From: Pseudoalteromonas sp. Z1A8
GTDB lineage: Bacteria; Pseudomonadota; Gammaproteobacteria; Enterobacterales; Alteromonadaceae
Direction: 5' to 3'
Assembly: GCF_011378855.1 (NCBI RefSeq)
Contig: NZ_WTLB01000014.1
Location: forward strand, 26,107 to 90,106
Length of the DNA: 64,000 nucleotides
In this document: one piece after another, positions 40,906 through 51,209 of the stretch
Position numbering within the stretch: the stretch's first letter is position 1
How the letters are laid out: each line of letters opens with the position of its first letter
Made by a program: the position numbers and the translations under genes
The notes under the pieces: generated by a model
The model's database searches: none
Seen by the model: the letters and a program-made list of their open reading frames with translations, nothing else
Told to the model about the DNA's origin: nothing

Positions 40906-42513
40906 GTGTTTAAGCTTGCAAATAATGGAAACGTTTTACTTGATGTAAAAGAGCATATTCCTCCCAGCGCTGCATTTATTTTAGAGGCTCTCGAAAAGTC
41001 AGCTTTTTGCGACTGCAAAATAAATCATGATGCTATTAATGATTTTTTTAAAAACGAAAACACACAACAAACCCTGATTGTAGCAACAAAACACAATGCC
41101 ACTTTAAATGTAACTATTAGCGACGATAAAATGCTGGCTATTGGCGAGCTAACGCTTGCCCAAGGCGGAAAGCTATTAAGTCTAGAAGATGCAAAAAAAC
41201 AGCTTATTAAAGCAGGAATTGTGCGTGGCTATAAACAAGCATTTTTAGAGCTGTTACTGCAAAAGCAATTTGAGAACACAGCGGGTTCTGTATTTAAAGG
41301 AGTATTAGCAAAAGGCAGGCTCCCAAGTGATGGCTTAGCAACTAAATTAATTGCAACAGTAGAAACCTTAAAAGATCGCTTAAAAACACCCAAGCTCAAA
41401 GAAGATGGCAGTGTGGATATGCGTGATTTTGGCAAGCTGGCAAGTGTAGAGCCAGGCTCTGTACTTATTCGTCAGCAACCAGCAACCCCCGGCAAAGAAG
41501 GCTTTACTGTAGTAGGCGACATACTGCCCGCAAAACCTGGAGAAAATAAGCAATTAGTTGCTGGTGAAGGTACCGAAATATCAAAGCTAAATCCGCTTGA
41601 GCTAGTCTCTACTATTGCAGGTGTTCCTGTTGAAATAAATAACGGTATGCGTGTCGACGATATTTTTACCATTTCAGATGTAAATGTAAAAAGCGGCCAT
41701 ATTGACTTTCAAGGCAGTGTTATTGTCACCCGCAATATAGACCCTGGTATGAAAGTAACCGCTAAAGGTGATATTACTATATTTGGCACTGTTGAATCTG
41801 GAGAGCTTACCGCCGGCGGAAACATAACTGTTAAACAAGGTATTATTGGCCATCAACAATCAGATAATAAGTCACTTTCTTGCAAACTAATTGCGCTGGG
41901 TGATATCCATGTATCTCACTCACAGTATTGCTACCTAGAAGCAAATAATATTTTTATTGATCGCCAAACAAGCCACTGTGTAATGAAAGCTAAACGCTTA
42001 CTGCAAGTTGGTCAATCCGACTTACCTAAGGGTAAAATATTTGGTGGTGAAATACTTGATGCAACGACCCTCATTGCTGGCGAAATAGGGAATGAGTCAG
42101 GCGCTAAAATGATTATTAATTTAGCGGCTTCTGGCGCTGAAATAACCGCCGATACCGATAACTGCTTTAAAGACTTAGCTAAAACAGATTCGCAATTAGA
42201 TGCACTGCAAGCGGCGCTAGAAAAAACTGATTTAGTGAAAGACATCGAAAAAAAGAAAATATTAATTACTAAAATTGGTGCTACTCAAAAACATTATTGT
42301 GAGCAAGCAGAACAGTTAGAAAAACGTCTTTCAAACTTAGATCACGACTTACATGATTTGCTTAACGACGCTAATTTAGCGGTAAATTCTGTTTTGCATT
42401 CAGGTGTAGAAATTCATATTTTTGATAAAGTGCTAAAAACAATCCGTAATTACCCTCCTTGCAACGTTAAACTTTTGAATAACAAAATCGAAATAGAGTT
42501 TAAAACAAGCTAA
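40906..42513 (+). CDS. FapA family protein (DUF342)
   Basis: 535-residue cytoplasmic protein starting at GTG 40906, with AAGGATC just upstream. It carries the DUF342/FapA layout: an N-terminal alpha/beta part, then a right-handed beta-helix of repeated short strands (about residues 255-410; GSVIVTRNIDPGMKVTAKGDITIFGTV-type turns with G.I...G) and a C-terminal coiled coil (about 420-495). Vibrio FapA affects flagellar assembly and signalling; for most members the role is unknown. It has no flagellar neighbours here. Confidence 0.85.
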   Translation: MFKLANNGNVLLDVKEHIPPSAAFILEALEKSAFCDCKINHDAINDFFKNENTQQTLIVATKHNATLNVTISDDKMLAIGELTLAQGGKLLSLEDAKKQLIKAGIVRGYKQAFLELLLQKQFENTAGSVFKGVLAKGRLPSDGLATKLIATVETLKDRLKTPKLKEDGSVDMRDFGKLASVEPGSVLIRQQPATPGKEGFTVVGDILPAKPGENKQLVAGEGTEISKLNPLELVSTIAGVPVEINNGMRVDDIFTISDVNVKSGHIDFQGSVIVTRNIDPGMKVTAKGDITIFGTVESGELTAGGNITVKQGIIGHQQSDNKSLSCKLIALGDIHVSHSQYCYLEANNIFIDRQTSHCVMKAKRLLQVGQSDLPKGKIFGGEILDATTLIAGEIGNESGAKMIINLAASGAEITADTDNCFKDLAKTDSQLDALQAALEKTDLVKDIEKKKILITKIGATQKHYCEQAEQLEKRLSNLDHDLHDLLNDANLAVNSVLHSGVEIHIFDKVLKTIRNYPPCNVKLLNNKIEIEFKTS

Positions 42514-42516
42514 AAA

Positions 42517-42541
42517 CTGAGTGCTCTATTGAGCACTCAAA
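42517..42541. terminator. Hairpin between the FapA-like gene and asnA
   Basis: TGAGTGCTC / GAGCACTCA with a TATT loop... the leftward strand then reads GTTTTTAG, so it best serves as the terminator of asnA; the rightward side lacks a T-run. Confidence 0.7.
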
Positions 42542-42553
42542 TTAATTCACGTT

Positions 42554-43549
42554 TTAAAGTAAACCGCTTACCTCAGCATGTGTTTTCTGCGGCCATACAC
42601 CCACTTGTACTTGGCCAATATGTTGCTTTTGCAGTAATAACATAGCTAGCCGCGACTGACCTATTCCACCGCCAATTGTTTGCGGGAATTTACTTTGTAG
42701 TAGCGCTTTGTGCCAATCAAACTCTAAGCGGTCTTCATCACCTGTTGTACTTAACTGCGCTTTTAAAACCTCAGGGCTTACACGTATACCCATTGATGAT
42801 ATTTCAAATGCATCTTCAAGTACTGGGTTCCATACTAAAATATCACCATTTAAACCCATGTATTCATCGCATGTTGGTGTAGACCAATCATCGTAATCAG
42901 GGGCTCTTATATCATGAATTTTGCCATCTCCCAGCGCGCCACCAATACCAATTAAAAATACAGCACCATATTCTTGTGCAATAGCTTTTTCGCGTTGCTT
43001 AGCACTAAAGTCAGGATACATTTTACGTAGCTCTTCACTGTGCACAAATTTTATGTCGCCTGGTAAAAATGGCGTTAAACCATAAGACTCACTTACAAAA
43101 GCTTCCGTCTCTTTTATCCCTTTATAAATAGATTGGACAGTTTGCTTGAGCGTTGCCAGCGAACGCTCTGTGGTTTCGTTAATTACTTTTTCCCAATCCC
43201 ACTGATCAACATATACAGAATGAATAGGACTTAATGAGTCTTCATCTGGGCGCAAAGCCTTCATTTGAGTGTAAATCCCCTCACCAACACTAAAACCATA
43301 CGTTGCCAGTGTTTTACGCTTCCACTTAGCCAGTGAATGCACCACTTCGTAGCGGCTATCTGTAATCGCTTTCACATTTACAGCAACTGCATTTTCATGA
43401 CCGCTTAAGTTATCTTGCGTGCCGTCGCCTACTTTGGCCAAAATAGGGGCTTGAACCTCAACTAGCCCTAGTTGCTGCTCTAATTGTTGTGAAAAAAATT
43501 GCTTAACTTTACTTATTTGCTGCTGTTGCTGCACATAGTGTGAACTCAT
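42554..43549 (-). CDS. asnA: Aspartate-ammonia ligase (asparagine synthetase A)
   Basis: Makes asparagine from aspartate, ammonia and ATP; related to class II aminoacyl-tRNA synthetases. I use the ATG at 43549 rather than 43564, since [19 protein letters not shown] then aligns with the E. coli start MKTAYIAKQRQISFVK and a GAGG sequence lies nine bases upstream; 331 residues against 330. Motifs: [16 protein letters not shown] near residue 45, [10 protein letters not shown], and the C-terminal [14 protein letters not shown]. It is divergent from asnC, the same arrangement as in E. coli. Confidence 0.97.
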   Translation of the reverse strand: MSSHYVQQQQQISKVKQFFSQQLEQQLGLVEVQAPILAKVGDGTQDNLSGHENAVAVNVKAITDSRYEVVHSLAKWKRKTLATYGFSVGEGIYTQMKALRPDEDSLSPIHSVYVDQWDWEKVINETTERSLATLKQTVQSIYKGIKETEAFVSESYGLTPFLPGDIKFVHSEELRKMYPDFSAKQREKAIAQEYGAVFLIGIGGALGDGKIHDIRAPDYDDWSTPTCDEYMGLNGDILVWNPVLEDAFEISSMGIRVSPEVLKAQLSTTGDEDRLEFDWHKALLQSKFPQTIGGGIGQSRLAMLLLQKQHIGQVQVGVWPQKTHAEVSGLL

Positions 43550-43746
43550 AATAATTGGCCTCATTCCCAGTTATTGTTACTTGCTTAATTGATAAAAAGC
43601 ACTCTAACCTGCGCCTTTAATGAGGTTAATGTAACGATATAAAGAATTAATTCAATATCCTATAACAAAAATAGCTTTAATATATAAAAACCATTAATTA
43701 AGTGATATAAAAACCATATATTCGATAATTTAATGAGAAAAATAGA

Positions 43747-44205
43747 ATGGAAAATTATTTGATCGATAATCTCGATAAACAGATACTGCATGCGTTAATG
43801 GCAAATGCCCGTACTGCGTACGCCGAATTAGCAAAAAGATTTAATGTAAGCGCAGGGACAATTCACGTAAGAATTGAAAAAATGAAGCAAGCAGGGATCA
43901 TTACAGGAACGCAATTAACGATTAATACTAAACAGCTAGGCTACGATGTATGCTGCTTTATAGGCATTAACTTAAATAACGCACGTGATTACCCACAAAC
44001 ACTTATAAAGCTAGAAGCATTGGAGGAAGTGGTAGAGGCTTATTACACAACAGGTAACTACAGTATATTTATAAAAGTAATGACAAAGTCCATTGATCAC
44101 TTACAAGATGTGCTAATTAATAAAATACAGGCAATAGAAGCAATTCAATCGACAGAAACACTTATTTCTCTACAAAACCCAATTAGCCGTACGGTAATGC
44201 CTTAA
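43747..44205 (+). CDS. asnC: AsnC, Lrp-type regulator of asnA
   Basis: 152-residue Lrp/AsnC-family regulator, same length as E. coli AsnC and very similar along the whole chain (MENYLIDNLD start, ARTAYAELAKRFNVSAGTIHVR helix-turn-helix at residues 22-43, EAYYTTGNYSIFIKVM in the RAM domain, C-terminus LQNPISRTVMP). It is expected to bind asparagine and regulate asnA across the 197-base divergent region. trmH begins 41 bases after its stop codon. Confidence 0.97.
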   Translation: MENYLIDNLDKQILHALMANARTAYAELAKRFNVSAGTIHVRIEKMKQAGIITGTQLTINTKQLGYDVCCFIGINLNNARDYPQTLIKLEALEEVVEAYYTTGNYSIFIKVMTKSIDHLQDVLINKIQAIEAIQSTETLISLQNPISRTVMP

Positions 44206-44246
44206 CTGTAAAAATCTCGTATAATTGCCGAAAAAAGAGGATAACC

Positions 44247-44933
44247 ATGCAGCAAACTCGCTATCAAAGAATCGAAGACGTACTTTCGCGCCGTCAAACA
44301 GACTTAACCGTGTGCCTAGAAGACGTGCACAAACACCATAATTTATCTGCAATAGTACGAAGTGCTGATGCGGTTGGTTGCCATCACGTACATGCTGTAT
44401 GGCCTGAAAAACAAAAATGGCTAACAAATAACACCTCTGGTGGCAGTAAAAACTGGCTAGAAACGCACCTACACAGAAACATTGATGATGCCGTAGTGGC
44501 AATGCGTGAACGCAATCCAGAAATACAAATACTCGCGACTCATCTATCAGAAGATGCCGTTGATTTTAGAGAAGTAGATTACACCAAGCCAACGGCTATT
44601 ATTGTTGGACAAGAAAAAACCGGCATATCAGAAAAAGCCCTAGAGTATGCCGATCAAAATATTATTATTCCAATGCAAGGCATGGTGCAATCGCTAAATG
44701 TTTCGGTTGCTGCTGCGCTAATATTGTTTGAAGCACAGCGCCAACGTGAGCTGGCTGGTTTATATAATAGAGATATGCTGAGCGCCGAAGTTAAGCACCC
44801 ACTTTATTTTGAAGGTTGTCACCCTATTATTGCAAGGCAGTGCAAGCAAAAAAAATTACCTTACCCTGCACTTGATGAAAACGGCGAAATAGTCGCTGAT
44901 GAGCAATTTTGGCAAGCTTTAAAACATACTTGA
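44247..44933 (+). CDS. trmH: tRNA (guanosine-18-2'-O)-methyltransferase
   Basis: SPOUT-class methyltransferase for Gm18 in tRNA. 228 residues (E. coli 229). Motif 1 is NLSAIVRSADAVGCHHVHAVWP (residues 31-52), with GQEKTGIS in the middle and NVSVAAALILFEAQRQR in the knot region. It precedes recG as in the E. coli spoT-trmH-recG order, though here other genes stand between spoT and trmH. Confidence 0.96.
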   Translation: MQQTRYQRIEDVLSRRQTDLTVCLEDVHKHHNLSAIVRSADAVGCHHVHAVWPEKQKWLTNNTSGGSKNWLETHLHRNIDDAVVAMRERNPEIQILATHLSEDAVDFREVDYTKPTAIIVGQEKTGISEKALEYADQNIIIPMQGMVQSLNVSVAAALILFEAQRQRELAGLYNRDMLSAEVKHPLYFEGCHPIIARQCKQKKLPYPALDENGEIVADEQFWQALKHT

Positions 44934-44991
44934 TGGACTAAAGCTCTGTAAGTACACTTAACTGACTCACAAATAATAAGATTGGTACAAT

Positions 44992-47073
44992 TTGTCTAAA
45001 CCTAGCTTAAATCAATACCCAATTACAGAGCTCAAAGGGGTCGGCCCAAAAATGGCTGAGCGTTTGTTAAAGCTAGGTATTTTAACTGTGCAAGATATGC
45101 TTTTTCATTTGCCACTTCGCTATGAAGATCGCACTCGCTTATACGCGATTAGCGAGTTGTCACTTCACAGCCACGTAAGTGTTGAAGCAACAATTGAAAC
45201 AAGCCAAATAACGTTTGGTAAAAGGCGTATGCTGGTTTGCCAAATCAATGATGGTACTGGCAGGCTAACATTACGATTTTTTAATTTTACCGCTGCACAA
45301 AAAAACGCATTTAGTGCTGGTAAAATAATACGTTGTTTTGGTGAAGTGCGACGTGGCCGCGTTGGCTTTGAAATGAGTCATCCTGAATACAGCATCAGCG
45401 ATACCTCTAACGAGCAGCCGGTAGCGACCACATTAACGCCCGTTTATTCAACAACCGAAGGTTTAAAGCAACTATCGATTAGAGCTTTAAGCGAACAGGC
45501 TATTGATTTACTACATAAATACTCCGTAGAAGAACTACTGCCTTCACAGTGGCAGCCATCAAATATGCCACTAAGTGACGCCTTATTATTACTGCATCGC
45601 CCACCAAATGATGTTGATGTAACTGCATTAGAGCAAGGTACTCACCCAGCTCAACAACGCCTTGTATTTGAAGAATTACTTGCACAAAATCTCAGCTTAT
45701 TAAAAGTACGAGAGCAAGGGCAACAAGTGAAAGCCGTGGCATTAAATCCGGTAAACACATTAGAAAGCCAATTTTTAGAGCAACTTCCTTTTGCACCCAC
45801 AAATGCGCAAAGCCGCGTAGTTGCTGAAATTAAAGGTGATATGCAACACGCGTATCCCATGATGCGTTTAGTACAAGGCGATGTAGGTTCAGGTAAAACT
45901 CTGGTAGCGGCACTGAGTGCACTAACCGCTATTGCGCAGGGCTTTCAAGTGGCTTTAATGGCGCCAACAGAGATTTTATCAGAGCAACATGGCGTTAATT
46001 TTACAACGTGGTTTAATCCGCTCGGTATTTCAGTTGCTTGGCTTGGCGGTAAAACAAAGGGTAAAGAGCGCGTAGCAACACTTGAAAAAATAGCCTCCGG
46101 TGAGGCGCAAATGATTGTAGGTACTCACGCTTTATTTCAAGATGAAGTAAAGTTTAATAACTTAGTGCTTATTGTTATTGATGAACAACATCGCTTTGGT
46201 GTCCACCAGCGTTTATCACTGCGTGAAAAAGGTAAGTTTGGTGATTGTTACCCTCACCAACTCGTTATGACCGCAACACCTATTCCACGTACACTCGCTA
46301 TGACAGCCTATGCCGACTTAGAAACCTCGGTCATTGATGAATTACCACCAGGGCGTACGCCCATCACAACAGTGGCACTTCCTGATACTCGCAGAGACGA
46401 TATTATTGCCCGCGTTAAATTAGCGTGTAACGAGCAAGGCCGACAAGTTTACTGGGTGTGCACGCTTATTGATGAGTCTGAAGTACTGCAGTGCCAAGCA
46501 GCGGAGGACAGCGCACTACAATTAAAAGAAGCACTACCAGAGCTAAACGTAGGTTTAGTACATGGCCGAATGAAGTCAGCTGAAAAACAAGCCATTATGA
46601 GTGAGTTTAAAGCAGGTAATATACATGTTTTAGTTGCCACGACCGTTATTGAGGTTGGCGTTGATGTACCTAACGCGAGCTTAATCATTATAGAAAACCC
46701 CGAGCGCTTAGGCTTGGCACAATTGCACCAATTACGTGGGCGAGTTGGTCGCGGCGCTACGGCATCGCATTGTGTGCTTTTATATCACGCACCGCTGTCT
46801 CACACCGCTCAAAAGCGATTAGGGGTACTACGCGATAGTAACGATGGTTTTGTGATAGCAGAGCGCGATTTAGAAATTCGTGGCCCAGGTGAAGTACTCG
46901 GTACAAAACAAACGGGTTTAGCCGAATTTAAAATTGCCGATCTTACCCGCGATAAGCACATACTCAACCAAGTAAGACCGATTGCACAGCAAATGCTTAA
47001 GCAACATCCAGAGGTTGTTGATCCGCTAATTCAGCGATGGTTAGGTAATAAGCAAAACTACGCGCAAGCGTAA
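44992..47073 (+). CDS. recG: ATP-dependent DNA helicase RecG
   Basis: Branch-migration and replication-fork-regression helicase. 693 residues, same length as E. coli RecG. Wedge/OB domain at about 50-150 (FGKRRMLVCQINDGTGRLTLRFF), Walker A GDVGSGKT near 299, DEQH box VIDEQHRFGVHQR near 400, TATPIPRT, and motif VI QLRGRVGRG near 580. The start is TTG 44992 (SKPSLNQYPITELKGVGPKMAE follows); no better ATG is seen. Confidence 0.96.
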   Translation: MSKPSLNQYPITELKGVGPKMAERLLKLGILTVQDMLFHLPLRYEDRTRLYAISELSLHSHVSVEATIETSQITFGKRRMLVCQINDGTGRLTLRFFNFTAAQKNAFSAGKIIRCFGEVRRGRVGFEMSHPEYSISDTSNEQPVATTLTPVYSTTEGLKQLSIRALSEQAIDLLHKYSVEELLPSQWQPSNMPLSDALLLLHRPPNDVDVTALEQGTHPAQQRLVFEELLAQNLSLLKVREQGQQVKAVALNPVNTLESQFLEQLPFAPTNAQSRVVAEIKGDMQHAYPMMRLVQGDVGSGKTLVAALSALTAIAQGFQVALMAPTEILSEQHGVNFTTWFNPLGISVAWLGGKTKGKERVATLEKIASGEAQMIVGTHALFQDEVKFNNLVLIVIDEQHRFGVHQRLSLREKGKFGDCYPHQLVMTATPIPRTLAMTAYADLETSVIDELPPGRTPITTVALPDTRRDDIIARVKLACNEQGRQVYWVCTLIDESEVLQCQAAEDSALQLKEALPELNVGLVHGRMKSAEKQAIMSEFKAGNIHVLVATTVIEVGVDVPNASLIIIENPERLGLAQLHQLRGRVGRGATASHCVLLYHAPLSHTAQKRLGVLRDSNDGFVIAERDLEIRGPGEVLGTKQTGLAEFKIADLTRDKHILNQVRPIAQQMLKQHPEVVDPLIQRWLGNKQNYAQA

Positions 47074-47162
47074 CCACTCTATTTTCGATATTTTTGAGTC
47101 TACTAAGCTAGCGATGCTAAATTAGAGGTGCTAAATTTATTCGTTAGCATTTTGAAGATATA

Positions 47163-47196
47163 AAAAAGTCAGCCCTAAACAATATAGAGCTGACAA
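47163..47196 (-). terminator. Terminator of the alpha-galactosidase gene
   Basis: GTCAGC (47168-47173) pairs with GCTGAC (47189-47194). Read leftward the stem is followed by TTTTTTA, 29 bases after the stop codon. Confidence 0.6.
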
Positions 47197-47222
47197 TACA
47201 TATAACACTAATTATATTAAAT

Positions 47223-49355
47223 TTAAGCTTTAGTAAGCTCAAAAATAAGTGATGTTTGCGGGAATGAAATTGGCATTTGTAAGCCAAACTGCATTAACGC
47301 TTCACCTGTAAATGTTTGGCCATTTACCGCAGCAATAGAAGACGGACGATATTCTTCAAATTTAACCGGCCACACTAAATTAAGTGTGTACTGTGCATCG
47401 GCATCAAGGCCAACAAAACGAAGCTTATTAGGCGCTGTACGCGGTGTTTCACGTACGCTGTTATAAGCAAACAACGCTTTTGATTTTTGCTCGTCGATTA
47501 AACCAAAATTAATTGATAAATCGTCGCTATCAAGGCGGTACAAATCGGCGCTATGAATAAACTCACGATGCTCTTTATGAAGCGCTATTGCCGCTTTAAG
47601 GGCATTGTATTCATGATCGGTCAGCTCACGTGGGTCCATTTCGATTCCCATGTGGCCAAACATTGATACCGCAGCACGCATTTCAATACTTACGTTACGC
47701 CCTGTGATATGACAATCACGCGGGCCTACATGTGCACCCATTACCGACGATGGGAAAAAGAACGAACACCCACGTTGTATTTCAAGACGATCAAGCGCAT
47801 CGTTAGAATCTGATGTCCATACACGGTCGGTGTGTGCAAGTACGCCGTAATCTACACGTGCACCACCTGACGAACAGCTTTCTATTTCAAGCCCAAGATG
47901 CGCCGCTTTAATACGGTCAATTAGACGATAAAGTGCTAATGTTTGCTGGTGCACTGCTGGCTTACCATCAAAGTTACCCGCATGGTTAATATCGCGGTTC
48001 ATATCCCACTTAATGTATTTAATAGTTGGGTATTCAACTAAAATGTCGTCAATCGCTTTGTATAAGTACTCAACAACTTCTGTGCGAGTTAAATCAAGCA
48101 CTAGCTGGTTTCTAAAGCTTAGCTGTTCGTTATTTTCAGAACCTAAAACCCAATCAGGATGTGCACGATATAAATCGCTATCTGGGTTAACCATTTCTGG
48201 TTCAAACCAAATACCAAACTCCATGCCTAAGCTGTTTACATGGTCGATTACTGGCGATAAACCATCTGGGTAGATTTTGTAATCTACTGTCCAATCACCT
48301 AGCCCAGCGTTGTCGCCACGACGACCTTTAAACCAACCATCATCAAGTACAAAACGCTCAATACCTAACGGCGCTACTTTGTCGGCTAGTTGCTTAAGCG
48401 TGTCTACGTCGTGATCGAAGTATATGCCTTCCCATGTGTTGTAATGCACAGGACGTGTTTTTTCACGCTGTGCTTGGCTAAGTAAATTAGCTTTAACAAA
48501 ACGATGAAAATTACGAGAAAGTGCACTAAAACCTTCACTCGAAAACGAGCCGTAAATGCTCGGGCTTTGGTAAGTTTGACCTTTAGCAAGCGTAAGCTCA
48601 CCAGGAAGTAATAACTCGCCCATTTGCACATAACGGCGCCCTTCAGGTAAAAGCTCTGCGCGTAGTTTGTTGTTACCACTCCAACCTAAATGAAAGCCGT
48701 AACATTCGCCGTGTTGCTCACCTGCGCCTTCGTTATGTACTAATAAACCAGGGAATACATCATGTGACGTTTTGCCTTTACGGTTTTCGCGTACAAAACT
48801 GCCAAGCACTAAATCAACAGATTGACGTTGGAATTCGTTTGACCAGCGCCCTTCAAAACTTACTATTTTACTTACGCTATCTGGCAGCTGGAATGTTGGC
48901 GCCGCGCAAAAGTTAACACTTAATGGCGAATCGCCTAAATTAGTTAATACGGTATGCGCGCTCAATACGTCAGTGTTTTTATCAAGCGAAATACTGTGCA
49001 CTACTTCAATACCACGAAGTTTATCTACACTTACAAATTCAAGTGTTGCAGCTGAAGGCTCACGTACTTCTTGAAGCTCTGGCCCTACTGACCATGCGAT
49101 TGAGTCATTTACTAGCTCAAGCCCTGGCGCACCAGTAAAGCCCTCGCCTAATAAAGGAGATAGAGAAATAGGCGCTTCTTCAACCACGGCACATTTTACT
49201 TCTTGACGGGTAGCAAGCTGAGTTAGCATTGTTTCAGTTGTTTGCTCAGATAGGCGTTTACCAAAGTACAGTAACGCCGGTGTTTTGCTCTGGCAGTCGA
49301 AAATAACGGTGCTGTTTACACTGTCTAATCGATAAAATGATTTAGTGTCGGCCAT
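47223..49355 (-). CDS. Alpha-galactosidase, glycoside hydrolase family 36
   Basis: Hydrolyses terminal alpha-galactosyl residues as in melibiose, raffinose or galactomannan side chains. 710 residues, usual GH36 size, no signal peptide, so cytoplasmic. The N-terminal beta-sandwich (1-290) is followed by a TIM barrel with VLDDGWFKGRRGDN (337-349), the nucleophile Asp451 in IKWDMNRD, the SCSSGG loop at 493-498 and the acid/base Asp516 in WTSDSND. The C-terminal beta domain is complete. A palindrome at 49485-49503 lies 130 bases upstream. The sugar symporter gene upstream ends in its own terminator, so this gene has its own promoter. Confidence 0.95.
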   Translation of the reverse strand: MADTKSFYRLDSVNSTVIFDCQSKTPALLYFGKRLSEQTTETMLTQLATRQEVKCAVVEEAPISLSPLLGEGFTGAPGLELVNDSIAWSVGPELQEVREPSAATLEFVSVDKLRGIEVVHSISLDKNTDVLSAHTVLTNLGDSPLSVNFCAAPTFQLPDSVSKIVSFEGRWSNEFQRQSVDLVLGSFVRENRKGKTSHDVFPGLLVHNEGAGEQHGECYGFHLGWSGNNKLRAELLPEGRRYVQMGELLLPGELTLAKGQTYQSPSIYGSFSSEGFSALSRNFHRFVKANLLSQAQREKTRPVHYNTWEGIYFDHDVDTLKQLADKVAPLGIERFVLDDGWFKGRRGDNAGLGDWTVDYKIYPDGLSPVIDHVNSLGMEFGIWFEPEMVNPDSDLYRAHPDWVLGSENNEQLSFRNQLVLDLTRTEVVEYLYKAIDDILVEYPTIKYIKWDMNRDINHAGNFDGKPAVHQQTLALYRLIDRIKAAHLGLEIESCSSGGARVDYGVLAHTDRVWTSDSNDALDRLEIQRGCSFFFPSSVMGAHVGPRDCHITGRNVSIEMRAAVSMFGHMGIEMDPRELTDHEYNALKAAIALHKEHREFIHSADLYRLDSDDLSINFGLIDEQKSKALFAYNSVRETPRTAPNKLRFVGLDADAQYTLNLVWPVKFEEYRPSSIAAVNGQTFTGEALMQFGLQMPISFPQTSLIFELTKA

Positions 49356-49484
49356 GATTTTCCTATCCTCTTGTTCATTGTGTGAGTTATAAATATAACG
49401 AAAGTAACTTAGTGATACTAAGTATTAATGTGTCTCTCGTTCTTTGAGGCACAATCTATCAGATAGTGACATTCAACAATAATA

Positions 49485-49503
49485 GTATATATCATATAAA
49501 TTG
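49485..49503. promoter_or_regulatory. Palindromic operator candidate upstream of the alpha-galactosidase gene
   Basis: GTATATATCATATAAATTG matches the galE palindrome at 16 of 19 positions and shares its CATATAAAT half. It lies in the 323-base gap 49356-49678, which otherwise holds only AT-rich promoter-like DNA and the terminator of the symporter gene. Confidence 0.6.
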
Positions 49504-49621
49504 GGTTTTGATAGTCTTTACATCGCAAATAGTTAGATAAACTCACTGGAAGTACCACTGTAGCAAAAAGCTATAAACTAACCTTAACTTTGAAGTGCTA
49601 TTACTAATTTTTTATACATAT

Positions 49622-49658
49622 AAAAAATCGGCCAGAGTTGCCCCGTGACCGATTTTTT
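49622..49658 (-). terminator. Terminator of the symporter gene
   Basis: Read leftward AAAAAATCGGTCA pairs with TGGCCGATTTTTT, ending in a T-run, 21 bases after the stop codon. Confidence 0.85.
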
Positions 49659-49678
49659 CAGCTTAAATTATTTATACG

Positions 49679-51157
49679 TTATTTTTGTACTTGTGCTTGG
49701 CCTGCGTCATCAAGTGCCGGTGTTTTACCTGCCCATTGTGCATTCAAACCAAATACCACTTTATTTACTATTAATGCAAAAGCTACACATACAATCAGTG
49801 TAATTGGCATTAAGTGAATGTAATGAATATCAGTATGTAGTGGTGAGCTTGCAAATGTAAGCATGCCGTACATTACAACACCTAAAATTACTGCTGCAAT
49901 ACCCGCACGTGCATCAACATTTTTAAACAATAATCCCACTACAAAAATAGAGAATATAGGCATACTTAGTAAGCCATTTAATTGCTGTAGTAAGTTAATA
50001 ATACTATCTGCTTGCTGATAAATTGGTACAAGTACCAGTGTTAAGCTTGTTAGTAGCAATGTTACGTAACCACTTAGCTTTACAACACTTGGCTCTTTAT
50101 TAAAATATGCTTCGTGAATGTCACATACATACAATGCGGTTGCTGAGTTTAATAAGCTGTTGTAAGTAGACAGTACTGCTGCAGCCATTGCCGCTGCAAA
50201 TACACCGGTTAACCATGCTGGCATTACATCACCCACAATTCGACCATAAGCGGCGTCGCCAATATCACCATAAAGCTTAAACGAAATAATACCCGGTAAT
50301 ACCACGATTGCAGGGACGATTAAAAAGCGAATACCCGCCGCTGCAAATATACCTTTTTGCGCTTCTTTAACATTAGGCGCTGCCATTGCTCGCTGCGTAA
50401 TTGTTTGGTTAGTACCCCAGTAATACATTTGAATGAAGATCATACCGGTTAAAAGTGTTGGCCAAGGAATAGGTGAATCAGCATCGCCAATTAATGTTAA
50501 ACGTTCTTCTGGAATACCCGTAAAGTCATAATCAATTGCATTAAGTGCTAAAAACACCACTAAAACAGCCATACCGAGTACAAGTATACCGTTGTAAGTA
50601 TCCGATACTGCAACTGCACGCAGACCACCAAAGAAGGCATAAACAGCACCAAGAATGGCAAAGGCGGTGGCAATATACATAAGCGGAATATCAACTTTAA
50701 ACATGGTTTGCATAAACAGCGCACCAGAGTAGATTACCGCTGGCATATAAATAAGTGCATTACCTAAAAAGAACAACCCACCAATAACAGCGCGAATATG
50801 CTTGTTGTTATAGCGCTTTTCTAAAAGCTCTGTGGTGGTTGTACAGTTGTATTTGTAATAAACAGGGATGAATACTTTGGCTAAAATAATCAACCCTATA
50901 ATAGCGGCAAGCTCCCACCAAACAAGCAAAGCCATTTGGTTACCATTCATACCTACAAGTTGGTCAGTACTTAAATTAGTTAATGTGATTGAACCTGCAA
51001 CAAACATCCAAGTAAGGCCACCGCCCGCTAAAAAATACTCTTTGGTTTGGCTTTGTCCGTTATTACGATTTTGGCCTCGGCATTTCCAATAAGTAAGGCC
51101 ACCAATTAAAGCGGTGACAAAAACAAAAACCACCAGCTGTAAAATGTTATCTGACAT
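49679..51157 (-). CDS. Sodium/solute symporter (SSS family), probable galactose/galactoside uptake
   Basis: 492-residue inner-membrane transporter with about fourteen hydrophobic helices. SSS/SLC5 features: KEYFLAGGGLTWMFVAGSITLTNLS (about 39-63) with the sodium-site serines, GGLRAVAVSDTYNG (about 178-191) and YWGTNQTITQRAMAA (about 246-260), all typical of SGLT-like sugar cotransporters. It is the last gene of the receptor-halogenase-SapC-symporter series, 52 bases after the SapC-like gene. Specificity for galactose or an alpha-galactoside is inferred from neighbours. Confidence 0.92.
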   Translation of the reverse strand: MSDNILQLVVFVFVTALIGGLTYWKCRGQNRNNGQSQTKEYFLAGGGLTWMFVAGSITLTNLSTDQLVGMNGNQMALLVWWELAAIIGLIILAKVFIPVYYKYNCTTTTELLEKRYNNKHIRAVIGGLFFLGNALIYMPAVIYSGALFMQTMFKVDIPLMYIATAFAILGAVYAFFGGLRAVAVSDTYNGILVLGMAVLVVFLALNAIDYDFTGIPEERLTLIGDADSPIPWPTLLTGMIFIQMYYWGTNQTITQRAMAAPNVKEAQKGIFAAAGIRFLIVPAIVVLPGIISFKLYGDIGDAAYGRIVGDVMPAWLTGVFAAAMAAAVLSTYNSLLNSATALYVCDIHEAYFNKEPSVVKLSGYVTLLLTSLTLVLVPIYQQADSIINLLQQLNGLLSMPIFSIFVVGLLFKNVDARAGIAAVILGVVMYGMLTFASSPLHTDIHYIHLMPITLIVCVAFALIVNKVVFGLNAQWAGKTPALDDAGQAQVQK

Positions 51158-51209
51158 GTGTGTGTCTCCTGCGCGTTATGCGCAATGTCTGGGTAATAAA
51201 AAATGCACG

